Part shown: piece after piece, positions 11,361 to 22,812 of the stretch | How the letters are laid out: every line of letters starts with the position of its first letter | Numbering within the stretch: position 1 is the first letter of the stretch | Source: Gentiana macrophylla | Taxonomy: Eukaryota > Streptophyta > Magnoliopsida > Gentianales > Gentianaceae | Length of the DNA stretch: 64,000 nucleotides | Assembly: GCA_026214975.1 (NCBI GenBank) | Contig: CM047805.1 | Coordinates: 66,503,383 to 66,567,382, forward strand | Direction of reading: 5' to 3' | Made by a program: the position numbers and the translations under genes | Notes under the pieces: generated by a model | Told to the model about the DNA's origin: nothing | The model's input: only the letters and a program-made list of their open reading frames with translations | Databases searched by the model: none

Positions 11361-12560
11361 CTAGATTTCACAAACTGCATTTTCCATAGCCCTATACTCA
11401 GCCTCTGATGAGCTTATAGCTATAGTTGTTTGTTTCTTGGTCTTCCAAGAGATTGGAGCATCTCTTAGAAACATCATATAACCTGATACCGATCTTCTTG
11501 TTTCAGGACAACTGGCCCAATCACTGTCTGTAAAATCTTTAAGTGTAAGGTTGTTGTCTACTGGGAATAAGATTCCTTGACCAGGATTAGTCTTCAAATA
11601 CCTCAGCAGTCTATAAGCTGCCTTCATATGATTTTTAGTAGGAGTGTCTAGAAAGTGACTTAGCTGCTGAACTGTAAAGGCAATATCTGGTCTGGTGAAG
11701 GTAAGATAGATAAGTATGCCCACTAAGGATCTTAAGCAGTATTATCCTCCAAAAGAGGTGAATCACCATGCTGTAAAGTTTGCTTAGACTCCATAGTTGT
11801 CTTAGCAGGTTTTGCTCCAAAAAATTCATATTCTTCTAGGAGATTAAGAGTGTATTTTCTTTGAGAAATTGATATACCTGTAGATGTCCTAGCAGCTTCA
11901 ATGCCTAGGAAATATCTCAATTTTCAAAGATCCTTAATAGTAAATTGCTGGTGTAGGGCATCATTGACCTGCTAAATTAACTTCTAATTGGGGCTTGCTG
12001 CTATGATGTCATCAACATAGACCAGGAAAGCAATAAAGGACTGTCCTGACCCTTTTGGAAATAAACTGTGGTCGTTTTTGGATTGAATGAATCCTTGAGC
12101 CTCCAAAGATTCAGTCAACTTGCAATTCCATTGTCTACTGGCTTGCTTGTGGCCATACAATGACTTAGTAAGTCTGCAAACTTGATTTTGTTTAGTTCTT
12201 TGCACAACACTGGGGTAATGCATGCATATATACTTCTTCATGCAAATCTCCATGTAGAATGGTAGTGTTGACATCCATCTGATGTAGATGCCAATTATTG
12301 GCTGCTGCTGTTGCAAGTAAGGCTCTAACTATAGTGATTTTGACAACATGTGAGAAAGTTTTTTGATAATCAATCCCATATGTTTGAGTGTACCCTTTGG
12401 CTACTAGTCTAGATATATATCGCTCTACTAAATAATCAGGTTTGTATTTGATTCTGAAAACCCATTTGCACCCAATGGGTTTCTTGCCGGGGGGAATATC
12501 AACTATTTCCTATGTATGAGTCTTTTGTAGAGCTTCAATCTCTTTTTGCATTGCTTCTTT
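11361..12560 (-). pseudogene. Copia reverse transcriptase and RNase H
   Basis: The RT part (about 11732-12560) shows KSLYGHKQASRQWN and the catalytic YVDD box (FLVYVDDIIAAS, near 12000), then the block RYFLGIEAARTS and SQRKYTLNLLEE. The RNase H part (11361-11723) shows LRYLKTNPGQGI, FTDSDWASCPETRRSVSGY and the ISSSEAEYRAM signature. These enzymes copy element RNA to DNA and remove the RNA strand. The frame is broken at least three times (near 11725, 11925 and 12320), so no complete enzyme can be made even though the YVDD box is kept. Confidence 0.9.
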
Positions 12561-13931
12561 CCATTTATCATGCTTGATGGCTTGATTGTAAGTCTTAGGC
12601 TCTTTAATAGCATCAATAGCATTAATGAATTTGGCATAGTCGGCTGAGAGACTGTCTAGACTCATGACTACACTCAGCAGGTGTGGAGTCTGTTGAACAG
12701 TATAAGCACCACCTTGATAAAAGGTTGGTGATTTCCTTGTTCTTGTGGGCCTTCTTAATTGTATGGGTTCAGGTGCCTCATTGAGTGCATGCTCTCATTA
12801 GATGCCTCAGCTGCAGGTGACCCTATGTCCGGCTGGTCCGCTGAGTCAGTCAACAGATCATCAAAAGTGTCCATTACTGGTAAGGGAATGGGCATGTCAG
12901 CAAGATATCTAGCCTTTCCCAACAATTGTTGAAATAGAGGAAAATAAGTCTCATGGAATTGAGTATTTCTAGCAACAAAGGATTCTTTGTTGGTAATATC
13001 TAAAAGAATAGCACCCTTGGATGTGTTTGAATTCCGAAGATAGACACAAGTCCTACATCTCGAGTCAAACTTTGTCCTGTACTGCTGAAGTGTGCAAGAA
13101 AAAACTAAATACCAAAAACCTTAAACACAAAATAGTCTGGTTTAGTGCCATAAAGCACCTCATGTGGAGTGCTTTCTTTTAACTGTGGTCAGGGGCGGCT
13201 GCAGGAATTGGGTGACACGGGTCAGGGATCGAGATCGACACACCGTATTACAAATTTTTAATATCTGACACGGGTCAAGGGCAAATATTTGAAAATTTTA
13301 GCGGGTCAGTAAGTAGATATTAGTACATAAAAATTTTAAATTGTGTATAATATACATAGAATTTTTTTTTTTTTTTTTTTGAGGGTCAAGTGACCCTTTT
13401 CCTTAGGAGTGGCGCCGCCCCTGCCTGTGGTGTAGGTGTAGCATTAATCAATTTTACAGCATGTAAAACATAGATCCCCAATATTCAATTGGTAAATTAC
13501 TCTAGAACCTCAGTCCCCTAGCAACGTTCTGCAGATGCTGATGTTTTCTTTCAAGAATACCATTCTGTTCAGGTGTGCTGACACAAGATGCCTGATGTAT
13601 GATGCCCTGTTGAGCTTAAAAATAAGTGAGCTGGAACTCAGCTCCATTATCATACCTGATAACTTTGTGAAACTATGTAGAAACAAATTTAATAAAAGAT
13701 TTAACAAGGTCAGAAGCATTAGATTTGTGCCCCATAAGAAATACCCAAGTGAGTCTAGAAAAATCATCTACAACAGTAAGAAAATATTATAGTCCATTCA
13801 CAGTATGCTGTCTTAAAGGACCCTAAATGTCCATATGAACAAGATCAAAAACAGAATGTACAGCGGTAGTACTTAATGGAAAAGGTTTTTTCTTTAGTTT
13901 TGCCATGGGACAAACATAACAGAGGTCATGA
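12561..13931 (-). pseudogene. Copia integrase, interrupted by a MITE
   Basis: Pieces of the integrase core and C-terminal region are readable on the minus strand. Near 13130-13185 the sequence reads KESTPHEVLYGTKPDYF, a typical copia integrase block, and directly upstream of this a hAT-type MITE is inserted. Further pieces lie at 13510-13930. Integrase would insert the cDNA copy into the genome. Stops and the insertion rule out function. Confidence 0.8.
13190..13423. mobile_element. hAT-type MITE, 234 bp
   Basis: The ends form an inverted repeat (CAGGGGCGGC at the left, GCCGCCCCTG at the right). They are flanked by an 8-bp direct repeat, ACTGTGGT (13182-13189) and CCTGTGGT (13424-13431), with one mismatch. 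An 8-bp duplication and a CAGGG-type terminus fit the hAT superfamily. It encodes nothing and contains a T run (about 13362-13380). It is younger than the copia element it interrupts. Confidence 0.9.
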
Positions 13932-14544
13932 TCACAAAAATTTGACATCAGCAGACTGTGAACTGGTGACTTGTAGTCTTTTATCTGGTAAGTGTCCTAG
14001 TCTGTAATGCCATAAAAGAGCATCATCTAATCTATCAGACAATGTGTGGTTTTCTAAAACATTGGCAACATATAATCTTATTGGTTGATCCATGACATAT
14101 AGTCCTATGTGTAACTCAGCTGAACCAATCACTTTCTTGTTCTTCCTTGAAAACACACTTGTTAGCAGAAAAATTAGCTGCACCTTTTGTGTTATTAATA
14201 AAGGCAGGTAAAGGGAAAAGGTTATACTTAAAACCCGGAATGCAAAACACATCATGTAGGACCAACTAAGGGTTTACCCTTACTTGTCCTATATGTGTGA
14301 CAGAGACATTATTTCTATTAGGTAATCCTATCTTTATACCAGATAAAGGTTTGAGATTGCTAAACAGATCTAATGATCCTACAATGTGATCTGTGGCACC
14401 AAAGTCCAAGATCCATTGTATAGATCTTACTAAATTTAGATCACCTGTCCCTATGGCAGGTGAGTAGCGTGTCACAATCTCAGTAGGTTGTCCAATGGCA
14501 AATCCTGCATATCTAGGAGGATCAGAACTCAGCAGAGCCATCAA
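13932..14544 (-). pseudogene. Copia protease and pre-integrase region
   Basis: The protease block reads WILDFGATDHIVGS, where copia proteases normally have DSGAT; the catalytic Asp is kept but the following Ser is Phe. The pre-integrase zinc region follows with ALLWHYRLGHLPDKRL (about 14010). Protease would cut the Gag-Pol polyprotein. A frameshift near 14260 separates the two parts. Confidence 0.85.
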
Positions 14545-14599
14545 CTTGTCAAGTTGTTGTGTGCAGTAAGATTTGGAAACCCCGGTCCAGCAGACCTAC

Positions 14600-15576
14600 T
14601 GTGGCCCTGATCTTCTTCTGCTGACTGTTCTTTCTCTACCAAATTGGCCCTTTTTGACTTGAAACCAGGATGATAGCCATGTTTCTTGTAACAAGTCTCC
14701 TTAGTATGACCATTAAATCCAAAAAACTAAATTGCATTTCTTGGGATTTTTAGGTTTTGGATTTGCTGCAGATGCATAATTATGTCTGCTGACAGTCTGA
14801 TTTGCCCCTGTCCATTTTTCTGAGACAAGAGAACCATAAAATCTTGATTCTTGGCCCTATTAGCTACATACAATTTATGTCTTTCAAATTCAATGGCCAT
14901 TTCAAAGGCATCATGGATTTCTAGGAAATGGACCATCAGCATTGCCTGTGAAACCATTGGCTCAAAATAATCCCTTTTAGGAATTTCATAACATGTTCAG
15001 CCTCCATATGATCCATTAGTGTGCTGATTGCATTGCAGTGACATTGAGGATCACAAGAACAAACTGATACATGCCTAATGGTCTTGATTTCTTCCCATAG
15101 AACCATCAATTTTTGGAAATATTGATTGACAAAGTGATTACCTTGTTCAACAGATGCATCTCTTCAAGAAGATCTGAAAGCCTCAAGGCATCAACATTAG
15201 AAAATCTAGCTACAAGATTCTTCCAAACTACATGTGCACTCTTGAAGTACATCAAACTTTGAGCAATGGTATTTTCCACAGAATTCAAGATCCATGATCT
15301 CACCATTGTATCACATTGTCTCCATGAATGGAAATCTGCTGAATCTGCTTCTGGCCTTTTGATTGTGCCGTCTACGAAGCCAATTTTATTCTTGGTGATT
15401 AACACCATCTCCATAGACATTTTCCATGGATTATAGTTGTTGCCATTCATTAATGGTTGTACAAGAACTAAAGATGGATTCTCATTAAGATGAACAAAAA
15501 ACGGTCTGGAGGGACTTATTTCTTGTTTCTTAGCTGCCATGGCTATCAAGAACTCCTGAATTGATCCCAAATCCAC
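14600..15576 (-). pseudogene. Copia gag (Retrotran_gag_3 type)
   Basis: The N-terminal part (15106-15576) contains HLNENPSLVLVQPLMNGNNY and WKMSMEMVLITKNKIGFVDG, typical of the short copia gag found in many plant elements. A second piece lies at 14727-14957. The zinc knuckle (about 14650-14720) is degenerate: FNGHTKETCYKKHG keeps the His and last Cys, but the second Cys is lost through a T-rich slip and a frameshift. The frame is broken near 15105, 14960 and 14720. Confidence 0.85.
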
Positions 15577-15749
15577 AATGAAAGTGAAATTACAGAATAA
15601 CCGATCAAGAAATGACCAAAAAACTCAGGAAAAGGATGACAGTTTACTCTGAAGAAACTGAAATCCCAAAAAAGATGAAGAACACTCTAAAGGTTCTTTA
15701 AAAACTCAGAGAAAAACGCAGGAAAACATTCAAAAATTCTCAAATTTCT

Positions 15750-15761
15750 GCTCTGATACCA
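15750..15761 (-). promoter_or_regulatory. Primer binding site, initiator Met tRNA
   Basis: On the minus strand TGGTATCAGAGC immediately follows the 5' LTR. It is complementary to the 3' end of plant initiator methionine tRNA and is intact. Confidence 0.95.
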
Positions 15762-16065
15762 TGATGAAGTTTATAGAATTATAAATTGAAAGTAAAATGC
15801 GGAATTATTATTGATGAACTAAAAGTTACAAGTTAAGTTACAATGAAGCTGATCATGGGGTATTTATAGCTTCATACACCTCATGAATCAGTTAGAAGTA
15901 AGTTACAAATGGTTACAACAGACGATAACTAAATAACCGTTCTCTTCATTACATCATACTAAACTAATCAGCAGGCTGCTGGGACTTTCTATTAGAAGGC
16001 TGCTGAGGTCTTCATATTATCAGCTGAATTCACTCAGCATTCCCATCAGCCTATATGCTATAAAA
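15762..16065 (-). repeat. 5' LTR of the copia element at 10707-16065
   Basis: It matches the left LTR from TGATGAAG onward. The outer end is degraded (TATAAAA in place of GTAACA). It is followed by the altered target duplication AGTAT. Confidence 0.85.
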
Positions 16066-16070
16066 AGTAT

Positions 16071-16560
16071 GTGGTGGTTGAGGTTGTTGTGGGGGGGTCA
16101 CTCGCGGTTCAGTTTGGTAGGGATGGTATCTTTGGTGGTAAAGGCTGGTGTAGTCCATAAGGTGGATAACCAAAGCCGTGCTGGTGATCAAAATATGGTG
16201 AAGGTGGTACAGTAGGTTGTGGGGTATGACCTACTGGTGGAGGGTAAAAGGTATGTTGTTGGTGGTGGTGAAACACGGGTGGAGAAGGGTGGCTGACTGG
16301 TGGAGGGTAGACGCTTATTGGTGGAGGTACACAGACTGGTGGAATCTCACCTACAATGGTGACACGTATGGGCGCTTCCCCAGGTTTGCGATAAATGTAG
16401 TTGAAGTGTGAATCTTTCTAAAATTGAGGCCATGGTGACTGGCTTGCATGACACTGTTATGTGTGGGTCGGGTGAGGTGAAGGGTTCTGTCACACAAACC
16501 CGCCGCTGACCACTGGTGTCCTATCTTCTCACACTCCTTAACTTTCTGCACCATGAAATC
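16071..16560 (-). pseudogene. Ty3/gypsy gag, Pro-rich N-terminal part
   Basis: The minus strand reads a Pro/His/Tyr-rich linker (VCVPPPISVYPPPVSHPSPP, then HHHQQHTFYPPPVGHTPQ), preceded by YRKPGEAPIRVTIVGEIP. This joins across the copia insertion to the similarly Pro-rich QAPLGHPPVYQPAPPVYPPV at 10600-10690. There is a stop in the linker near 16110. It is the N-terminal part of the gag whose capsid domain lies at 9727-10706. Confidence 0.7.
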
Positions 16561-16663
16561 CTGTTCTAGTGGTCACCATCCTGATGATCAAAGAAAGGCC
16601 AGAACGTTACTACAAGATCTAAAGAAGTCTGATCTTAAAAGAAGGGAAGCCTAAAGACGATTC

Positions 16664-16675
16664 TCTCTGAGACCA
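16664..16675 (-). promoter_or_regulatory. Degenerate initiator Met primer binding site
   Basis: Minus-strand TGGTCTCAGAGA lies 2 bp inside the right LTR and differs from TGGTATCAGAGC at two positions. It marks the right LTR as the 5' LTR of the gypsy element. Confidence 0.6.
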
Positions 16676-16677
16676 AC

Positions 16678-17287
16678 TGGTAACGCCCCGCTCCAGGATA
16701 CCGAGTCCTTATACGGAAGAGAACTTTCGGCGTGTATAGCATTAAACAAATCTAATATTATACGCAAGCTTCTACATCCTCGTATCAAATAAAAGCAAAC
16801 AGAAGCCCAGAAGACTCGGGTAAAACCATAAATGCACTAGAACGGAAACTGAACATACTAAACGATAGAAACGGTGTCCTCAAACGACGAACATCCTACA
16901 AGTACGATGCCAAAGAAACACAAACTTGTCTTAAAAAAAGTACAAACCTTCTTACAAAAGTCTAGAAATAAAAGAACAACAACTGTATAAAGAAGGGAAA
17001 ACAACAACGTCTAGTGCAACAAGAAATAAAGGAATTGGACGCATCCTCAAGCATCATCTTCATCATATATCCTCGTCATCGAATTCATGCACAACTTGTT
17101 CATATTGTCACCCCACAAAGCATACAAAAGAAAATGCAAATGAGGTAACTTAGCAAAAGTGAGAAGCTGATGTATAATTAAGTTCTACAACGGAAAGGTT
17201 TACATTATTATTATTAAGTTATCCTTATCAGACCGACTCAATTATAGGGTTTACTTCATGCTCATCAACATGTTGTGCCATACTAGC
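16678..17287 (-). repeat. Right (5') LTR of the gypsy element, truncated
   Basis: It matches 7481-8100 in order and orientation. The match ends at about 17282, where the copia LTR beginning at 17288 takes over, so roughly 1.5 kb of this LTR is missing. Confidence 0.75.
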
Positions 17288-18652
17288 TGTTATAACAGCC
17301 TGAAATAAGTTAGAAATCTCTGTATAAGTCTTTATTTAGAGTCTGACATGTTGTATAAGTTCAGTCAGACAAGTATTGTACTAATTGGTAGGATGGCTAA
17401 GTGAAACAGAAAATCGGCAAAGAAGAAAACAGCCAAATACCAACAGAGAAGCATGAAGACATATGGACTGACTTATTACCTGGGAAGTCTATGATGACCT
17501 TGGATAAGCCTAAGTTACATTGCAAGTTATGAAACTCATTGTTTAAATATGGTGTACATTGATCTCACACAAATCAAGGATCAATGAAGTACAAATACTC
17601 TTGGAAAATCAAAGAGTCAAAGAAAGCAGTAAACCGACAAAGTAAACTATCTACTGGTTGAGTAAGGAATAGCAGTGAAGAAAGATGTCAACAGCTAAGT
17701 AAGCAGAAGCACTTAACCGGTCAAGCAACAGTCAAAGGAAGGAACATCAGAACAATATATGCTTATTCAGAACGTTGAAAATAAGGAAGATTCCGAAAAT
17801 AAGGAAGATCAAGCAATAAATGCAAAATCAATCAAGGATGAATTTTATGATAGACGTTTGAAGAAAATCCTGATCACTGAAATCAAGGAGAATATAATCA
17901 AAGAAGAATCAAGAATTAACTTAGGATTATTCCCCACATTGAATAGCCAACGGACAGAATTCAAATCAAGGATATCAAGGCTATAAATAGAAGGCAATAC
18001 AGAAAAACGAACACACGTGACATACAAAGAAAAAGATCAGAAAATCTGTCAAAATCCTAATCCTTCCCTTGAATCTAAGGAACACATCTAGTGATCAACT
18101 CAGCATTCAGAACAAAAAGTCATACCAAGTACTGAGATTGATCACACACTTGTGAATTTTATTCACACCGCTTTTGCGAAGAATTGAATCAGAGATGTCT
18201 AAGAAGGAGTTGCACCCTTTGTGATAGCTACTGAAGGATTTGTTCCCAATGAGCAGTGTGTTGAAGACTAGTCACTGAAGCTTTTGTAGCCAGGGAGTGA
18301 TAGTCTTGGAGATTGTGAAGCTTGTGTAGTCAAGGACAATCTGACTATTGTATTGGTGAAAGACAATAGTGAATTCCTCCAATCATCACATGAGAATAGT
18401 GGATTAAGGGATTACACCACCCTGAACCACTATAAAACTTTGTGTTCATTTACTTACAGCACTTTTGTTTACAACATTTACTTATTGCACTATATTCATA
18501 ATCTGTGTGTGCATAATCTACTTTGACACAGTTTTAAGAAGGGACTTATCCGCTGCCCAAAAGCTTTTAAATTAAGAAAAGTTGTTGAAACTCCAGTATA
18601 GTCATTCACCCCCCACCTCTGACTATACTTTTACCCTTCTTTGGGACCAACA
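17288..18652 (+). repeat. 5' LTR of the truncated copia element
   Basis: It runs from TGTTATAACAGCC to GGGACCAACA, the same ending as in the Sirevirus-like LTRs. No second copy is available to confirm the limits. A possible TATA box is AGGCTATAAATAGAAGG near 17980. Confidence 0.7.
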
Positions 18653-18654
18653 AT

Positions 18655-18666
18655 TGGTATTGGAGC
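18655..18666 (+). promoter_or_regulatory. Primer binding site, altered initiator Met type
   Basis: TGGTATTGGAGC lies 2 bp after the LTR end and differs from TGGTATCAGAGC at two positions. Confidence 0.8.
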
Positions 18667-18799
18667 AGTGTTCCTAGTATCAGAACCTGTTCAAATCTAT
18701 TTTTTGGTAACAAGGAGATCACATATTTTCAAAGTAGTTTTAAAATATGTGCTTTCTATAAATATATCTTTTATCTGTGATTATGACTCTTCAAATTTC

Positions 18800-19974
18800 A
18801 TGTCTAAAGTACCTGTATTCAATGTTAACAATTTTGATGAATATAATATAAGGATGTTGTCTTATCTTGCAGCCACTCATGAGGAAATATTGGATGTTAT
18901 CAATGATGGACCAATTCAGATAGAAAAGATAAAAAAGGATTGGACCAAAGATGACAGAAGGAGAGCAAACCTTGATTATGTTGTGAAAGATATCTTCTTG
19001 AAGACTCTGGACAATAATATGTTCATGAGAATCAAAGATTGCAAAACAGCAAAGGAGATGTGGGACAAACTAGCACTCATCAATGAAGGATATGAGGCAA
19101 TCAAGGAAAATAAATTATCTATTGCAAAACAGAAATTTGAGAACTTCAAGATGAAGAATGGTGAATCAATTGATCAGATGGATAACAGATTTTCAAGCAT
19201 CATCAGTGAACTGCACCAACTTGGTCATAAATATCCACAGAAAGAAGTTTGCTTGAAGATCTTAAGAAGTCTACCAGAAAGATGGAGAATCATCCCATCA
19301 GTGCTCAAGGGAACAATAGATCTTGCAAAAACTGACACTTTGACATTGATGTCTCTATTAAAAGCCCATGCATTTGAACTGAACAATGAAGACGGTGCAC
19401 CAGAAGAGGCACAAAAGACCAGTGCACTAGTTCCACCCCAGCAAAGCAAAGCGGAAGACACAAGCAGCAAAGGGACACAAGAGCTAAAAGAACAAATGGC
19501 TTTACTAATCAAACGTTTTGACAGGTTTAGTAAGAAGAAACATTTCAAGGGAAGTTCATCATCAAATAAGAAGTCAAACTCCGGCAAATACATAAAGAAA
19601 AAAGATGATGAATAAAAATGCTTTAATTGGAAGAAGAAAGGACACTTCAGGGTAGATTGTCCCGAAGAAAAAGACAATGATGAAGAAAATAAGAAATACA
19701 AATCTACAGTTAAGAGAAAAAACAAGAAGGCACTGAAAGCTGAAACCAGCAGTGAAAGCGGTGAAGAGTCTTCTAAAAATGACTTAGATGACAGTGAAGG
19801 CACAAGCTCAGACAATGACAAAGCCTGTCTATGCTTAATGGCCAAAGAAGTTGAAGAAACAGAGGTAATATCTAGTGCATATTCCTCAAATGCGTCCACA
19901 TCTGACACTGTACAATCTTCTATTTTCCCCTTAAATTCTGCAAATCTAATTCAAAATCTCATGAGTAGATTTTG
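18800..19974 (+). pseudogene. Copia gag (UBN2 type) with premature stop
   Basis: I start at the ATG at 18800, ahead of SKVPVFNVNNFDEY; an upstream extension runs into the LTR. The capsid-like UBN2 domain is readable in full (FLKTLDNNMFMRIKDCKTAK, EMWDKLALINEGYEAIKE, DQMDNRFSSIISELHQLGHK), with a Lys-rich tail. A TAA at 19613-19615 stops the frame. The same frame continues into the zinc knuckle CFNWKKKGHFRVDC, where the second Cys of C-x2-C is Trp. A Glu/Ser/Asp-rich tail follows up to a TGA near 19974. The element is then cut by the gypsy LTR. Confidence 0.85.
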
Positions 19975-19991
19975 AAGGAATTCAAATAAAT

Positions 19992-21420
19992 TGATCGCGT
20001 GCAAAGCATTTACTAGCAATAGGACTACGTCTATCATAGTAGAGTACTGACGAGTCAAGGTCGATCCCACAAAGACTAGTAAGAACGCAAATTCTCAAGA
20101 TTGAGCTTGTCACAAATAAGGTCTACGATCAACTATAATATAGATAGAAGTAAAATTGGTTCCACAAACTAACAATACTACTCTAGTTCACACGGAGTAA
20201 ACAAGTGTTTCTAAAGTAGTAGTGTAATTATGAGTGATTAGTTATTCCTCCCACACATGCAATAGTCCTCTCCGTTGGTAAATTTTAATTCATTGTCAGC
20301 TACGGGTGCAACTCCTAACCCTATCTACTCCAACAATGGAAGACAATCTATATGCAAGCTACCCTCCTTAATTGGTCCATAATAGCCCATACGCAATAAG
20401 TTCTAGAGTTGACGGTATTGAGCGTTAACCCATACTGCTAACCTGCCTAGGCAGCTATCGACTATGACTCGCACGTTCCTAGGGTCCATCAAGACAATGT
20501 CCTAATTAACACTTCACTAACAGTCCTTCATGCTAATTTACAATGACATGCAAATAGTTGATCATGATACTAACATGTAAATTAAATCTGTCAATCAACG
20601 TAGCTGGCGCCGATTATCATTAACTAGTAATTTACTAGGTATTCAGATCTAGCGATATAGACCATCGCAGATCTGAAGAACGGAATCACTATTTCATGAT
20701 TTCTTCACCAACGAATTATATCTATACATATATAGAACTAAATAAACAATTAGCACATACTAATCAAGTAGAACAACGACAGATCTACATCTTGGAAAAG
20801 ACAGAAAATCATACCCTCGAAGATGAGTGTAGATCTCCCTCGGATCTCTTCCTAGGAGGTGACTCCGTTGCCTCTCCGACCAGAACTCATAACATAAAAT
20901 AAAGAACTTTTATTGCATAATAATTGTAAGTTTTGAGGTACAATGAACTCAAAAGTGGACACACTGAATTCTGAGGCACTGCCTCTTATTTATAGTTATA
21001 TAAACCGACTTAAAAACACCTAGATCTACCCCTCATCCAAGAAAATGCATTTCAGAAGATTCTGGACTCTCGGTAACCCGGCGGCATACCCTGATTTACC
21101 GGGGGTATTTTCTTCTTTTTCTCTCTACCGACTTAACTTGGAAGGTTCTGAAATACCCTAGGCCTAATCCTTTCATTCAGTCCACTCCAGATTCATCCAC
21201 AATGCTCAGCCCAATATCACGTATCCTGAAAATAATCAAATAACGCACGAAATAATATCAAAATGAGGAAAATAAACGTTAAGTACAAAATACTCGACTC
21301 ACGAACCCGACATATGATATTCAACTCAAATGGTTTATAATTATAGGTAGAAACAACTATTTTTAGCTCATAATGGACAGAATATTGATGCCGTAGGATA
21401 GACTATTTTAAGCGTCATCA
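19992..21420 (-). repeat. 3' LTR, Athila/Tat-like family A
   Basis: On the minus strand it starts TGATGACGCTTAAAATAG and ends GCACGCGATCA. It contains GTGGGATCGACCTTGA near its end, a TATA box (TATAAATAAG, about 20985-21000) and two GTTTACC-like boxes at 21072-21100 upstream of it. It is a distant relative of the LTRs at 25636, 42437 and 49366. Confidence 0.85.
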
Positions 21421-21434
21421 ACTACCCCCCACTA
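21421..21434 (-). promoter_or_regulatory. Polypurine tract
   Basis: The minus strand reads AGTGGGGGGTAGT directly before the LTR start. Confidence 0.85.
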
Positions 21435-21754
21435 GCCCTTTGCTCGTCCTCGAGCAGAGTATCAAGGCGGAATGTACCTCCAAGAGCAATCAAAATCAAC
21501 TACCACATATTCAATAAAGATTTCCGGCAGAACATACATCAAGCAACAATCTATAAGCTCCCCATTAATCACTACCTACCACGCATCAATGTGTCGTGTG
21601 ATGAATCTTTCATGATAGCGCGTTCGTGAAGAGAATCAAGTTTATTAACCCCACAATCTTAACTTACCTGCTCATACACTCGCTCATCTTGCCTTCAGAC
21701 TTGGTTACATAACATGGTACCTTAACCGGGCCGGGCGCACTAGGGGACCGAGTC

Positions 21755-22024
21755 TTGCTCTTAGGTCCTCGTTTGTTTCTTTTTTATGCGAGGGTCGTGC
21801 CCTTTTTTCTACGAGTTCGCTTCCCTCACTGCCTTTATTATATATTTTTTCTCTTTTTTTCTTTTTCTTTTTTTTTCTTTTTTGGAAGATTTCTCACTAT
21901 TTGTTTCTCTCACTCTCGCAAGTCTGTTTTGTGCCGGTTACCTTTTGTGGCATTCAAGTTGCTTCCCTTGTCCTACAACAATTTGTTAAAGTATATAGAT
22001 AGACAAATAATGATTCCCGGTTAA
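21755..22024 (+). other. Antisense frame conserved between two gypsy elements
   Basis: This 89-codon frame runs opposite to its host element, in the region between pol and the 3' LTR. Its C-terminal part (RKSVLCRLPFVAFKLLPLSY) is matched by RKSVLSRLPYLAFKLLPSSY in the antisense frame of the plus-strand element (48673-48873). The middle is a Phe-rich hydrophobic stretch. Antisense ORFs in this position are known from Tat-lineage gypsy elements. It may equally be a conserved non-coding element. Function is unknown. Confidence 0.4.
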
Positions 22025-22812
22025 AACAACTTATCATCTAATCTTAAACACTACTCACTCAGATTATGTTATCAAATAATTGAGTGCAATGATAGAATAA
22101 CAGTTAATAAGTTACTTCTTCATGCAACATAATATATGCTCATTCTTCCACACTAAATAGAATATGCTATATCTAACTTCAAATCGTTCTTGGGCTCCTT
22201 TTCTACCGATTCCTTACTCGGAAATGTCCAATGGGCAAACTAAAAAAGTGTTAAATATTTCAAAATTATTCCCCTTTTTCGATTAACCGATTAACCAGCT
22301 AAGACCGCCTACCCCAGTTAATATAGGCATTGTCCCCAATGACTAATGGTAATGAAAAGAAAAGGTACTTAGCTCTGGAATTGGTCGGATGAGTCAATGT
22401 GAATCCTAGAGAAGAATCATTAGCTCCGAGGTCATCCATCTTCCAAGTTGTTACTGCATTCCAAAATAGTTCCAACAACTGTGAGTAACATGCGAAAGGC
22501 AATAACAAAATAAGGTGGCGGTAATTGTGCATACATGAGGAATGCGCAAAAAGAGTTTAAGCCACTTTATTCTTTTATTGGCCTAAGAAAGGCGCAAAAA
22601 ATTTTAAGAGGGTATCACATGAGAATCATGAAGGAAAAAACCATATATATCTCTAGCCAGAAGACCATAGATATATGTGATGAAAAAAACCTTACGATTG
22701 TCATGCTACTTTATTGACTCAAAATAACTAAAATAAACAAAAGCAATAAATAAGGGTTTAGAAATAGTTCTGAGTTTATAGTCACCAGCTCGACTATGCT
22801 AATAGGGCTCCT
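22025..22812. other. Non-coding region between integrase and antisense frame
   Basis: No family is recognised here. The part next to integrase (about 22765-22800) contains, on the minus strand, GTCGAGCTGGTGACTATAAA, which is also found at about 45362 in the Athila-like element. It is therefore a shared 3' non-coding module of these elements. Confidence 0.6.

Larger units (their letters stand above)
10707..16065 (-). mobile_element. Ty1/copia element inserted in the gypsy gag
   Basis: This element is complete in outline on the minus strand: 5' LTR (right), iMet primer site, gag, protease, integrase, RT, RNase H, polypurine tract and 3' LTR (left). It splits the gypsy gag. The flanks GGTAT (10702-10706) and AGTAT (16066-16070) look like a 5-bp target duplication with one change. 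All frames carry stops or shifts, and the two LTRs differ clearly over their last 90 bp, so the insertion is not recent. Its gag start resembles that of the copia element at 58662-63418. Confidence 0.9.
7481..17287 (-). mobile_element. Decayed Ty3/gypsy (chromovirus-like) element, pol missing
   Basis: Two direct repeats (7481-about 8100 and 16678-17282) read the same way and flank minus-strand gag sequence, as expected for LTRs. A primer-site-like TGGTCTCAGAGAG lies next to the right LTR. Gag is recognisable on both sides of an inserted copia element. The next sequence to the left is LTR-like, with no protease, RT or integrase, so pol has been lost. The right LTR is cut by the copia element that starts at 17288. 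Lineage assignment rests on the LTR style and the gag domain. Confidence 0.7.
17288..19991 (+). mobile_element. 5' part of a plus-strand Ty1/copia element
   Basis: An LTR, an initiator-Met-type primer site and a gag frame follow each other in the correct order. The element breaks off in the C-terminal part of gag, where the Athila/Tat-like LTR starts at 19992. No pol or 3' LTR of this family appears elsewhere in the window. The gag resembles that of the Sirevirus-like element at 28072-42186. Confidence 0.8.

Noticed and set aside
19225..19908. 227-codon minus-strand open frame
   Set aside because: It is the antisense shadow of the copia gag (18800-19974); its Ser/Leu/Phe-rich product mirrors the Lys/Glu-rich sense strand.
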